Assembly: GCF_003259255.1 (NCBI RefSeq)
Contig: NZ_QGOL01000014.1
Span: 124,001-188,000, forward strand
DNA length: 64,000 bases
Origin: Algoriphagus litoralis
GTDB lineage: Bacteria > Bacteroidota > Bacteroidia > Cytophagales > Cyclobacteriaceae
Direction: 5' to 3'
The notes under the pieces were generated by a model, which worked only from the letters and a program-made list of their open reading frames with translations, did not search any database and was not told where the DNA came from. Made by a program: the position numbers and the translations under genes. Shown here one piece after another: positions 56,640-63,962 of the stretch. Position 1 is the stretch's first letter. Each line of letters starts with the position of its first letter.

Positions 56640-57215
56640 TCAGCGGATACAGGCAAGCGAATTGCGGAATGCCTTTGTTCTTCCCTTTCGGTCGGCCTTG
56701 AATGGGAAATCGCGGGAAAGGCTGTTGATTTTGATGGAACTCAGCGGATAGGCTTCCAACAGGTCATAAGTTTCCTCGCTCAGAATGTAGCTCATCTCAT
56801 AAGTGGTTGTGGTGGAGATTGATACACCGAGATACTCTGTTCCCCCGGAAGAATGGGTTTTGGACACCGGACTTTTGATTTCTTCCGGAGTTAGCTCCAG
56901 GATGATTTTCTCAGTGGAATCGTCGAGACTGAAAAGGTGAGTTTCCTCTGGATCAATTTCCTGATCCGTTGCTCCGTCAAAGACCAAAGTCAATATGAGT
57001 TTTCTTTCAGACCCGACCTTGGATGAAGCTACCCAAATCCCATTTCCCACGCGCATAGAATTGGTTTTGATCAAGGTCTTCCCAGTGAAATCATCTGTTT
57101 CTACAGTTGCATAAGTACTGCAGCTGGGGCTAAGGATTACTTGCTGATTGCTGGACTGAGCCAGATTTAAATGTGTCAAAAAAAACAAGGAAAGAAGAAG
57201 AAATCTGAATGTCAT
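56640..57215 (-). CDS. Secreted protein of unknown function
   Basis: 191 residues with a signal peptide (1-19, ending NLAQ). Beta-rich mature part with a Ser/Thr-rich middle; no domain recognised. It has a single Cys near residue 32 and one close to the C-terminus, which could form a disulfide. The 208 bases to the next gene (57216-57423) show no recognisable feature. Confidence 0.6.
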   Translation of the reverse strand: MTFRFLLLSLFFLTHLNLAQSSNQQVILSPSCSTYATVETDDFTGKTLIKTNSMRVGNGIWVASSKVGSERKLILTLVFDGATDQEIDPEETHLFSLDDSTEKIILELTPEEIKSPVSKTHSSGGTEYLGVSISTTTTYEMSYILSEETYDLLEAYPLSSIKINSLSRDFPFKADRKGRTKAFRNSLACIR

Positions 57216-57423
57216 AGGAGTCAGGATTTATAAAAGAGGTTTACGTTGTAAAAGAAAAATGGATCCTAAATTTTTAATAAAAGAAAAAAATCCAGATGAA
57301 AAAGGAGTCCACCCTCCATTCAGTTTCAAGCCAAAAACATTTTTAAATCCAAAGCAGGAATTCAAACGGGAATAAGTTCCCGATCTCGGCCTATTGATCG
57401 GCCGCATTCCAAAGCTCTTGAAA

Positions 57424-58158
57424 TTAGTTCAATTCCTTAAGAAGAAAGCTTACGAATGGACCTTCGCTATCGTAGAGGAGCAGCCCCTCCTGTTCGCCAT
57501 CAAGCGCGGCTAAGATGTATCCCTTCTGATCCCACACCGCACTCTGCCCGGCAGCGAAGAAATTATCCTGAAAACCCAGCGAATTGACCATCAGTATGGG
57601 CTTCCTGAATTCCGATGCGATCTGGGCATAGAAGACGTAGGCTTTTTCCAGGCCCTTTTGATCTTTTGCTACGCTGGCAATGTAACAGTCAGCCTGCAGC
57701 AGTGCTGGCACCACCTGCTCCCGCTGCATGCTCTCGTAGCAAATACCAAGGGCGATAATCTTGCCTTTGACTGAGAGCAAGGTTTGACTCCTGCCACAGA
57801 CGAAATAGGGCAACTCATCCGAATGAAGGAGCTGCTTGGCGTACTGGCTCCGCTCCTGCCCGGGCTGAAAAATCAACATACTGATTTGAACCCCCTCCGA
57901 AGCGGGTGTTGGCATTCCGATTCCGATACTGATACCTAATCTATCAGCCGCTTCTTGGAATGGATCAAAGCTGCTGTTGGACAGTTCCATTGCCAAGGAT
58001 TGGGCCAGATCAGGCTCATAGCCGGTGATGGATAATTCGGGGAAAATAATCAAGTCTGCCTGTGCTCTGGCAGCCTGCTCGATGACTTGCAAGTGATGGA
58101 GCTCGTTCGCTTCCACATTTCCCTTTTGAGAGTTGATCTGGGCTAGGGCGATTTTCAT
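57424..58158 (-). CDS. Carbon-nitrogen hydrolase (nitrilase superfamily)
   Basis: 244 residues. Catalytic triad motifs of the nitrilase fold: Glu in FPELSITGYEP (about 41), Lys in QYAKQLLHSDE (about 104), Cys in LGICYES (about 139). The length and the GYEPDLA sequence suit a small omega-amidase or carbamoylase-type enzyme. Substrate unknown. Stands alone. Confidence 0.88.
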   Translation of the reverse strand: MKIALAQINSQKGNVEANELHHLQVIEQAARAQADLIIFPELSITGYEPDLAQSLAMELSNSSFDPFQEAADRLGISIGIGMPTPASEGVQISMLIFQPGQERSQYAKQLLHSDELPYFVCGRSQTLLSVKGKIIALGICYESMQREQVVPALLQADCYIASVAKDQKGLEKAYVFYAQIASEFRKPILMVNSLGFQDNFFAAGQSAVWDQKGYILAALDGEQEGLLLYDSEGPFVSFLLKELN

Positions 58159-58250
58159 TTTTTTGGAGGAAAAGATTTACTTAGAATTAATTCGAATGCT
58201 AAAAATTAATTGAGTGGCTATTTCAAAGCTAATCGTTTTAAAAAGCTCAG

Positions 58251-58697
58251 TTATGCTAAATAATCACCCTCATTAAATCCATATATCTTCAAAAACTCTT
58301 CGTATTCCTGTTGGAATGATTTTTTTTTATGATGGTACTTTTGTGAATTGATGTAATGAAATACTTTGTCAACAACAGATTCAGAAACCGAAAAAGCAGC
58401 ATATCCAGTTTGCCATGAAAATTTATCAGCAATTAAATTAGTTTGATTGACAAAATGTGAACAGCTACCTTTAACATGTTTGATAACTTCAGCAATTGAT
58501 TTTTGGGGATTCAAAAGAAACAAACAATGAACATGATCCGGCATTCCACCAATAATTCTAACTGGGCATCCAAGTTCTAAAAATTGTTTTGAAACAAAGT
58601 GATGAATTTTGTTTTCGACGCTATTAGAAATGAGAGGTAATCGATCCTTGGTTGACCAAATAGCATGTATCCAAAGTTTATTAAAAGAATGAGGCAT
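58251..58697 (-). CDS. IS200/IS605-type Y1 transposase, RAYT-like
   Basis: 148-residue HUH-Y1 transposase of the REP-associated tyrosine transposase group (COG1943). Start MPHSFNKLWIHAIWSTKDR; HUH motif in GGMPDHVHCLF (His-Val-His, about residue 55-57); catalytic Tyr in FHYINSQKYHH (about 113). Length is complete, so it may be active. No tnpB partner. The perfect 32-bp palindrome at 58752-58783 lies 55 bases before its start and is a likely substrate. Confidence 0.9.
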   Translation of the reverse strand: MPHSFNKLWIHAIWSTKDRLPLISNSVENKIHHFVSKQFLELGCPVRIIGGMPDHVHCLFLLNPQKSIAEVIKHVKGSCSHFVNQTNLIADKFSWQTGYAAFSVSESVVDKVFHYINSQKYHHKKKSFQQEYEEFLKIYGFNEGDYLA

Positions 58698-58716
58698 ATT
58701 TATCCAAATATCTTTA

Positions 58717-58732
58717 AACCGTTAAAACGGTT
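58717..58732. repeat. Short imperfect palindrome before the transposase
   Basis: AACCGTT-AA-AACGGTT. Its sequence resembles the core of the larger palindrome behind it, so it may be a decayed or partner end. Confidence 0.45.
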
Positions 58733-58751
58733 AGGGTTTCATTTTCACCTC

Positions 58752-58783
58752 CTATAGCCCACGGTTTAAACCGTGGGCTATAG
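58752..58783. repeat. Perfect 32-bp palindrome, REP-like transposase element
   Basis: CTATAGCCCACGG-TTTAAA-CCGTGGGCTATAG: all 32 bases self-complementary (13-bp arms plus the palindromic TTTAAA centre). Palindromes with the AGCCCACGGTT core are, from memory, common beside RAYT genes in Bacteroidetes. The region 58784-58999 beyond it holds nothing I recognise. Confidence 0.85.
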
Positions 58784-58999
58784 TCAATTCCCGATTGGTT
58801 AGAAATGGATTTATCCATTTCATTGACACCAAACTAATTTAATCAAACGTATCTGAATTTTAAAAATTAAACTTTTAAACAATATAATTTCAGAAGAAAA
58901 CTAATGATAGGTAAAACCACTAAAATCTCGGGGCCAAAGTATCCGATGCTATTCTAATTTCGACCAGCAGGATTACTACTTCCGGAGCCGAATTAGAGG

Positions 59000-59611
59000 C
59001 TATTCCTTTCTGTCAATATCCAGGAGTTCACCGCTCTCAAGCATTATCTTCAGGTCTTCTTTCAGCAGGGGGAAAAACTCCTGAACAAATCCGGCATCGC
59101 CTTTATTCTTCATGGCTCTCAGCCCTTTGATTTTATCCGTCTCATACTCATTTGGCATGACAAACACGGTGTCCCCCACCACCTCATGCACTTTGTACAG
59201 GGTATATTGTTTGTAGTCAAGTTTGATTTCATAGACATCTCCCTCTTGCGGTGCCAAAATCCAAGCGGCATTTTTATCGTCCTTTTGCTTGCTCATGATT
59301 CCTCCAAATACAATGAAAATCGCAAGCAACCCAAGACCTGAAAAAGTCCAAAGGGGAGCTTTGCTTGCCGACTTCAAATTGGAGTAACTACGCCTGAAAT
59401 GATCCGGAAACTCTTTTTTGCGAAGGACTTGCTTACAGTGAGCACACTCAGTTGCCCCGGTCTTGCCCATCGGAAAAAGCGGTATGAAAAAAATGTGTGC
59501 ATAGTTTTGAAATACTGCCAGGTGGACACTGCGCTCTGTCCCACAATTTGGGCATTTGTCCAAGAGGTTTTCCGTTGCGACCAATGTCGCTTTGCTTCCG
59601 AAGATGATCAT
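59000..59611 (-). CDS. Zinc-ribbon membrane protein
   Basis: 203 residues: N-terminal zinc ribbon with CPNCGTE (about 20-26) and CAHCKQV (about 58-64), one membrane helix (about 92-110), then a soluble C-terminal domain (about 125-203). The HIFFIPLFPMGK segment between the Cys pairs is typical of the zinc-ribbon family with an ER/plasma-membrane-like loop. Function unknown. Confidence 0.75.
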   Translation of the reverse strand: MIIFGSKATLVATENLLDKCPNCGTERSVHLAVFQNYAHIFFIPLFPMGKTGATECAHCKQVLRKKEFPDHFRRSYSNLKSASKAPLWTFSGLGLLAIFIVFGGIMSKQKDDKNAAWILAPQEGDVYEIKLDYKQYTLYKVHEVVGDTVFVMPNEYETDKIKGLRAMKNKGDAGFVQEFFPLLKEDLKIMLESGELLDIDRKE

Positions 59612-59782
59612 AGCTATAAGTTGACTCCTTTGTTTGGGTCGAAATAAGGTAAAGATAGATTGGGAAATGGGGTTAATTTGATCGCAACAAATTACTGAAA
59701 GAAACGTATTCCCTGATCGGCGATTTCAAATTCATCTATAATCAATTCTCTATAAAAAAATGCAAATTTTTAAGCTAGGGGC

Positions 59783-60055
59783 TACTTCGGAAGTGGAGAG
59801 GGGTACTTCGGAAGTACATCTACCTACTTCAAAACTGAACTCGTTTAGTTAAAATATGAACTCACTGACTTCTGAACCGAACTCGTTTAGTTAAAAAGTA
59901 AACTGACTGATTTCTGAACCTAACTGGTTTAGTTAAAAAGCAAACTCACTCACTTCAAAACCAAAGGAGTTCAGTAAAAAAGTGAACTCACTAGCTTCTG
60001 AAGTAAACTGCTTAGGTAAAAAGGTGAATCAAATAGCCTCGGAAACTTTCCTACC
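59783..60055. repeat. 13-unit degenerate 21-bp tandem repeat (42-bp higher-order unit)
   Basis: Phase is kept exactly from 59783 to 60055 (13 x 21 = 273 bases). Two forms alternate: one like GACTTCTGAACCGAACTCGTT and one like TAGTTAAAAAGTAAACTGACT, giving 42-bp pairs; the first two units (TACTTCGGAAGT...) are the most divergent. 21 bases equal seven codons, but frames on both strands carry stops at fixed positions in one of the two forms. It fills most of the 519-base gene-free stretch 59612-60130. Confidence 0.8.
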
Positions 60056-60130
60056 ACTTACACACTAATCGGGACGCTACCAAAAAACGTAAGCACTGCT
60101 GGTACCACATCGAAATTACACTAGTTATTT

Positions 60131-60724
60131 TTACAATTTTTCAGTCAGTTCCTTCGGTAAAATCTTCTCTAAAATAAACTTTTGTTGAGGCTCAACAACT
60201 ATAAACTTCCAATCAGACATTCCATTTTCAGAAATCCCAAACGCATTCTTTATAGAATGAATTTCATAGAACTCTGTTTCTTCGTTAAATTCCACATTTC
60301 CAGAGCCAAAAGTTTTCTCTAAAGATAATTTTAACAAATTTCTATTTAATTTATTCTGTTCTTCATCATCCCTTTCTTCAATAGTATTGAATTTCATTTT
60401 GATGTCATAGGAATAAGTAATTTCTGAATAATATTTTGCTTCAATTTTCTTCGGTTCTCCGTATTCAATATCTTTTGGTTTCTCTGCTTCAAATTCCAAG
60501 TCAGGATTATTGTAAACCTGCTTCATTAACAAAATCATTTGACTTTTTGGAATAATTTCAAAGAATTCGGGAAGCATAAAATCCAATGCTTTATCAAATT
60601 CTTGCTTTAAAATCAATTCATTATATTCATGGAAATCACTATTCAAGTTTTCTTTATAATCTTTTTCTGACTGTCCAAATGTAAAATTTGATACTAAAAG
60701 CAATAAAATTAGAATTCTTTTCAT
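60131..60724 (-). CDS. Secreted orphan protein
   Basis: 197 residues with a signal peptide (1-18, ending TFGQ). Mature part mixes helical and beta stretches and is rich in Glu/Lys; no family recognised. First (leftmost) of a set of AT-rich, same-strand orphan genes that runs to 62857. The DNA between it and the next gene forms a long imperfect stem (60755-60774 with 60847-60866). Confidence 0.65.
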   Translation of the reverse strand: MKRILILLLLVSNFTFGQSEKDYKENLNSDFHEYNELILKQEFDKALDFMLPEFFEIIPKSQMILLMKQVYNNPDLEFEAEKPKDIEYGEPKKIEAKYYSEITYSYDIKMKFNTIEERDDEEQNKLNRNLLKLSLEKTFGSGNVEFNEETEFYEIHSIKNAFGISENGMSDWKFIVVEPQQKFILEKILPKELTEKL

Positions 60725-60742
60725 TCGTTTTATTTATAATTA

Positions 60743-60877
60743 ATGGAACGTTTTGCAACTACCCGAAGGTAGCGATTTCGAAGCACTTCACTGTCAACCA
60801 AGCAGAAAATTTGATAGAAGCACAAAGCTTGATTTAACCACTGAACCGGCACTTTTGGGTAGGTGCTGTTATGCCCA
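60743..60877 (-). repeat. Imperfect long inverted repeat between orphan genes (attC-like)
   Basis: Arms 60755-60774 and 60847-60866 pair at 15 of 20 positions (GCAACTACCC... against GCACCTACCC...). The outer edge on the minus strand reads GGGCATAACAGC, resembling an RYYYAAC core. The overall shape is that of a folded recombination site of about 130 bases. Confidence 0.5.
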
Positions 60878-60887
60878 GTTTTTCTTC

Positions 60888-61157
60888 TCATCTGTTCGCC
60901 AACGATTTGTTTAATGTAGTTATTAAAAATTCCGCAATTCCGTTTTGTTCTGCTGTTAAATGTTGTCTGTTTGATTTTAATGATTTTTCAAATGCAAACT
61001 TGAATTCATACCAACCGTCAGTCATACCGTTTACATATTTTTGTGCGTCTTTAAACTCATCAATTATAATTGTCTTATTGTCTGAACTTAATAAATCAAT
61101 CAACTCGTCAAATATTTTCCAGAAGTCTTGCCAATCGTTCAATTTATAATCTTTCAT
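60888..61157 (-). CDS. Orphan small protein
   Basis: 89 residues from the ATG at 61157 (MKDYKLNDWQDFW); a TTG two codons upstream would add two residues. Helical, charged, no family recognised. It begins 8 bases after the stop of the 153-residue gene, so the two form a two-gene unit; a pair of small interacting proteins (toxin-antitoxin-like or immunity pair) is possible but unsupported. Confidence 0.6.
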   Translation of the reverse strand: MKDYKLNDWQDFWKIFDELIDLLSSDNKTIIIDEFKDAQKYVNGMTDGWYEFKFAFEKSLKSNRQHLTAEQNGIAEFLITTLNKSLANR

Positions 61158-61164
61158 TTGCAAA

Positions 61165-61626
61165 CTACATTTCAGGTATTCCAGTTTTCAAATAATAGTC
61201 GTCAACTATTTCATTCAAAATAATTTCAATTATTTCTTCGTCTCTGTTGGCTGCTTTCCAATTAGTTTTTGTCTGCAAACTTATTTGCTTCGCCTTATTC
61301 ATTCCTTGAGGATAGAACGCTTTTTCAAAGTCTGCTGAAATGACAATCGTTAATTTTTCAAGTTTGTCAAGGTTGCAATTATGATTTTTAAAATGCTCAG
61401 GTAACCAATTAAGATAATCGTTTAATAACCTTTCACTTTCTTTTGTAATCGCTTCTTCTGGCTTAATTGTCTTAAAAATAAAGTCAAATGTTGCAGTCGG
61501 TTTTAATTTAAGATTATTCAGATGAATTAAAACATTAATAGCCAACTTGCCACTTTTTGAATAGTCAACTCTCTGGAATGAGTCCGCAAAGTTGTGAATG
61601 GCTGATTTATAGTTCGTAAATTTCAT
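61165..61626 (-). CDS. Orphan protein, partner of the 89-residue gene
   Basis: 153 residues, soluble, largely helical, AT-rich coding. No family recognised. TFDFIFKTIKPEEAITKESE and LTIVISADFEKAF are the most structured segments. Co-transcribed with the small gene behind it. Part of the orphan cluster. Confidence 0.62.
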   Translation of the reverse strand: MKFTNYKSAIHNFADSFQRVDYSKSGKLAINVLIHLNNLKLKPTATFDFIFKTIKPEEAITKESERLLNDYLNWLPEHFKNHNCNLDKLEKLTIVISADFEKAFYPQGMNKAKQISLQTKTNWKAANRDEEIIEIILNEIVDDYYLKTGIPEM

Positions 61627-61653
61627 TGTCGATTTATGCCCTTCTAATATTGA

Positions 61654-61673
61654 GCATATCGTTTTGGATATGC
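61654..61673. repeat. Short inverted repeat between orphan genes
   Basis: GCATATC / GATATGC arms with a 6-base loop, in the 60-base gap between the frameshifted gene and the 153-residue gene. Could be a weak terminator stem: on the minus strand no clear T-run follows. Confidence 0.35.
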
Positions 61674-61686
61674 ACCGTTTTTTTTA

Positions 61687-62251
61687 TCAGAATTTCGGAG
61701 GTTTAGGAGCTTTTTCATTCAACTTATTAGTTTTCTGAAAAAGTTTGTTCAAATCTCTTTTGTCTATATCGTTGATTTCGTCTTTATATAAGACCTCAAC
61801 TTGATTGACTTTTGGTGAGTAAATGTCGTCTTCGGTATCAAAGTAGACAATTAGCTGTAAATAAACTTTAATTTCGTCATTTTCATCGAGCTTAATGTAT
61901 GTCCATTTTATAAAGCTTTCTGGATTATCTTTTTTTTCAGTGTCAATTATTGAAACTCCTTCTGGTGCGTCAAAGAATGAACTAGGAACGTATTCATTAA
62001 ACTTTTTTTGCAAGAGTCTTAAAATCTTCTTCGCTAATTGGTGTGTCGGCAAATTGAAGTTTATTATTAATCTCTTTAGATTTTAGTGAATTTTCTACAG
62101 CTTGCATTTGAATAAAGTAATTGAAATAATTTTCAGTACTTCTTTCATCCAATTTGAAATTCTGACCAAATACCTCTGACGTCGTCATTAAGATTATTAG
62201 TATTAAAGTCCATTTTCCAGTTATCGTTTTTTTGATTCTACCTTGATTCAT
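61687..62251 (-). pseudogene. Secreted orphan protein split by a frameshift
   Basis: Two overlapping frames. The upstream frame (ATG 62251) has a signal peptide ending VFGQ and runs to DFKTLAKKV-stop at 61997; the downstream frame continues FNEYVPSSFFDAPEG to the stop at 61687. Removing one A from the 7-A run (complement of 62003-62009) joins them into one protein of about 187 residues reading TLAKKFNEYVP. Either a real pseudogene, a sequencing error in the run, or slippage-controlled expression. No family recognised. Confidence 0.7.
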
Positions 62252-62296
62252 TTTATTTGACCTTTCTGTCCCTGAATTTACCATTATTCAATGTTT

Positions 62297-62427
62297 GCTA
62301 ACGGCCCTGGCTATGGCGAGTGCGGGGTTTTGAAAGCGAATCTTTGTCCGCCAGACCGAATGTTATTTAGTTGCAATATCTTCATTTCTAAGCAGTCAGC
62401 CCCCATTTGCTATAGCCGATGCTGTGC
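62297..62427 (-). repeat. Imperfect long inverted repeat downstream of the immunity-like gene (attC-like)
   Basis: Arms 62297-62327 and 62400-62427 pair along GGCTATGGCGAGTGCGGGG against CCCCCATTTGCTATAGCC. On the minus strand the left edge reads ATTGCACAGC and the right edge GCCGTTAGCAAAC, i.e. it ends in a GTTAG core. About 130 bases overall. Confidence 0.6.
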
Positions 62428-62888
62428 AATGTTTTTATTTCTTTTTCAAATTATCGAAGTTCTTTAGAAGTCGGGGGTCCATTTCACGAATCAAATCTTC
62501 ATTTTCCCGAATTAATTTTTCAAGGTCTTCGAAATTGTCTTTTTCATTTTCCCAAAAGTCTTTGTCGCTAGTAAGGACTGATTTCAATAGGTCACCTTCG
62601 TAGAGGTCACCTTCGGCTAGAACATTATCCTTTAAAGTCTCAAGAGCCATTGGAATCAAATATTTCAGTCCGATGTTTTGACCAATCATAATTCTCAAGT
62701 CTTCAGTGTCGAATTCTTGGAGTAGTTTCTGCCGAAGTCGGTGACATGTTTTTACTAAATGGCTGTCGTAGGTCGGTTCGCCCCAAAAGTCCTTTTCCAA
62801 GTTTTCCAAGGTTTTGGACTTCCAATTATTCTCAAATTTCCTTTTGGTCGAAGTCAATGTCGGCTCGGATTTTTAAATATTGCACAAC
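62421..62888 (-). mobile_element. Candidate gene cassette carrying the immunity-like gene
   Basis: The minus strand begins GTTGTGCAAT (complement of 62879-62888) and ends ATTGCACAGC (complement of 62421-62430): inverse copies with 9 of 10 bases matching, around a single gene. Same architecture as 54757-55332 and the same 63-bp element directly before it, but a different gene and different terminal sequence. Confidence 0.5.
62435..62857 (-). CDS. Contact-dependent growth inhibition immunity protein-like (orphan)
   Basis: 140 residues, helical. The stretch LEKDFWGEPTYDSHLV...CHRLRQKLL followed by LRIMIGQNIGLKYLIP is what I know from CdiI-type immunity proteins (WGEP...LVxTCHRLR, DLRIMIGQNIGLxYL). 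The start is TTG at 62857; no ATG precedes it in frame and the frame is closed three codons earlier by TAA. No toxin (cdiA/WapA-like) gene lies nearby. It could be an orphan immunity gene gained as a cassette. Confidence 0.75.
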   Translation of the reverse strand: MTSTKRKFENNWKSKTLENLEKDFWGEPTYDSHLVKTCHRLRQKLLQEFDTEDLRIMIGQNIGLKYLIPMALETLKDNVLAEGDLYEGDLLKSVLTSDKDFWENEKDNFEDLEKLIRENEDLIREMDPRLLKNFDNLKKK

Positions 62889-62943
62889 TAGTTTATCCAT
62901 ATACCTTTTTTCCGCTTAGTTGTCCTATATGGTTGCATTCGTG
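62881..62943 (-). repeat. Repeated 63-bp element (copy 2), candidate recombination site
   Basis: Inverted copy of the element at 54702-54765. On the minus strand it begins CACGAATGC and ends GTTGTGCA. It lies between the stop of the oxidoreductase gene (62958) and the immunity-like gene, in their reading direction. ACAACTA and TAGTTGT inside it form an extra 7-bp inverted repeat. Confidence 0.75.
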
Positions 62944-62957
62944 CGCCGTTTTGACTT

Positions 62958-63962
62958 TTAGTATATCCGATTTTTCACCAATTCATCCATCACCCAGTTG
63001 GCGCGGAGGCCGGAGAGACCTGTGCTTGGACAGCTGCCCCGACCCAGAAGTTCATCCACGATGCTGTGGATCAAGGGCTGCTGGATATGGGTCGGTAGTG
63101 GGAAGTGAAACTGCTCCGCTTCCTGATTGTCACGAAGTAGGGTAAATTCCCCTTTGCCGAAGGTGGCAAAGCGAATCTGCCCGGTGCTGCCGTCGATGAT
63201 GATCTCGTCCTTTCTGGCGGTATGGGAGGAAGTGAAGCACCAGTTGCCCGTGCCTAGGACACCACTATCGAAGACAAAGCTTCCCGTCACGATATCTTCT
63301 GCTTCGTAGGCCTTAGCTTGATTGGCCGCATAGCCACTGGCATGGGTGATCCTCCCGAAAAAGAAATCCAGCAGATCGAGTTGGTGTGAGGCCAGATCGA
63401 AGAAGTAGCCCCCTCCGGCGATTTCGGGTTTGACGCGCCAGTTGTCCGCCAGCTTGGTGATCAGATCGGCTTCCACTTCCTGCTTGAGGTTGATATGCAC
63501 AGTGCGGATCTGGCCGATTGCTCCCGCGTCCAGCAGTTCCTTGATTCGTACAAAGTGCGGCAAGGCCCTGCGGTAGTAAGCCACAAAGAGCGGCACCTCG
63601 GCGGCTTCGCAAACTTGGATCATTTCCTGGCATTCGGCAAAGGTGCGGGCCATGGGTTTCTCCACATAGACGGGTTTGCCGGCAGCGGCAGCGAGACGGG
63701 TGAGCTCCAGATGGGCATTGGGAGGCGTGGCGATATAGATCGCGTTGACCTCAGGATCCTGAATCAGGGCACTGGCATCGGTGTACCACTTGGAAACTCC
63801 ATGGCGGGCAGCGTAGTCCTTGACCTTGGCCTCGTCCCTACGCATGACAGCTACGAGCTTGGACTGGGGAATATGATTCATCGCGGGGGCGGACTTGACT
63901 TCGCAGACATTGCCCACACCGAGAACTCCCCAGCGCACATCCGAATCGGTGAATTTTTTCAT
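62958..63962 (-). CDS. Gfo/Idh/MocA-family oxidoreductase
   Basis: 334 residues. N-terminal Rossmann fold with GVLGVGNVCEV (about 12-22) and the family motif EKPMA (about 96), followed by the beta-sheet substrate domain with GGYFFDLASHQLD (about 185). GC-rich relative to the orphan genes next to it. Typical sugar or inositol dehydrogenase family; substrate unknown. Its start is close to the window end (38 bases remain, with nothing visible), so upstream partners are not known. Confidence 0.92.
   Translation of the reverse strand: MKKFTDSDVRWGVLGVGNVCEVKSAPAMNHIPQSKLVAVMRRDEAKVKDYAARHGVSKWYTDASALIQDPEVNAIYIATPPNAHLELTRLAAAAGKPVYVEKPMARTFAECQEMIQVCEAAEVPLFVAYYRRALPHFVRIKELLDAGAIGQIRTVHINLKQEVEADLITKLADNWRVKPEIAGGGYFFDLASHQLDLLDFFFGRITHASGYAANQAKAYEAEDIVTGSFVFDSGVLGTGNWCFTSSHTARKDEIIIDGSTGQIRFATFGKGEFTLLRDNQEAEQFHFPLPTHIQQPLIHSIVDELLGRGSCPSTGLSGLRANWVMDELVKNRIY

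Noticed and set aside
61627..61645. TTTATGCCC motif before the 153-residue gene as a cassette end
   Set aside because: It has the same orientation as GTTATGCCC at 60868-60876, not inverted as the two better-supported cassettes require.
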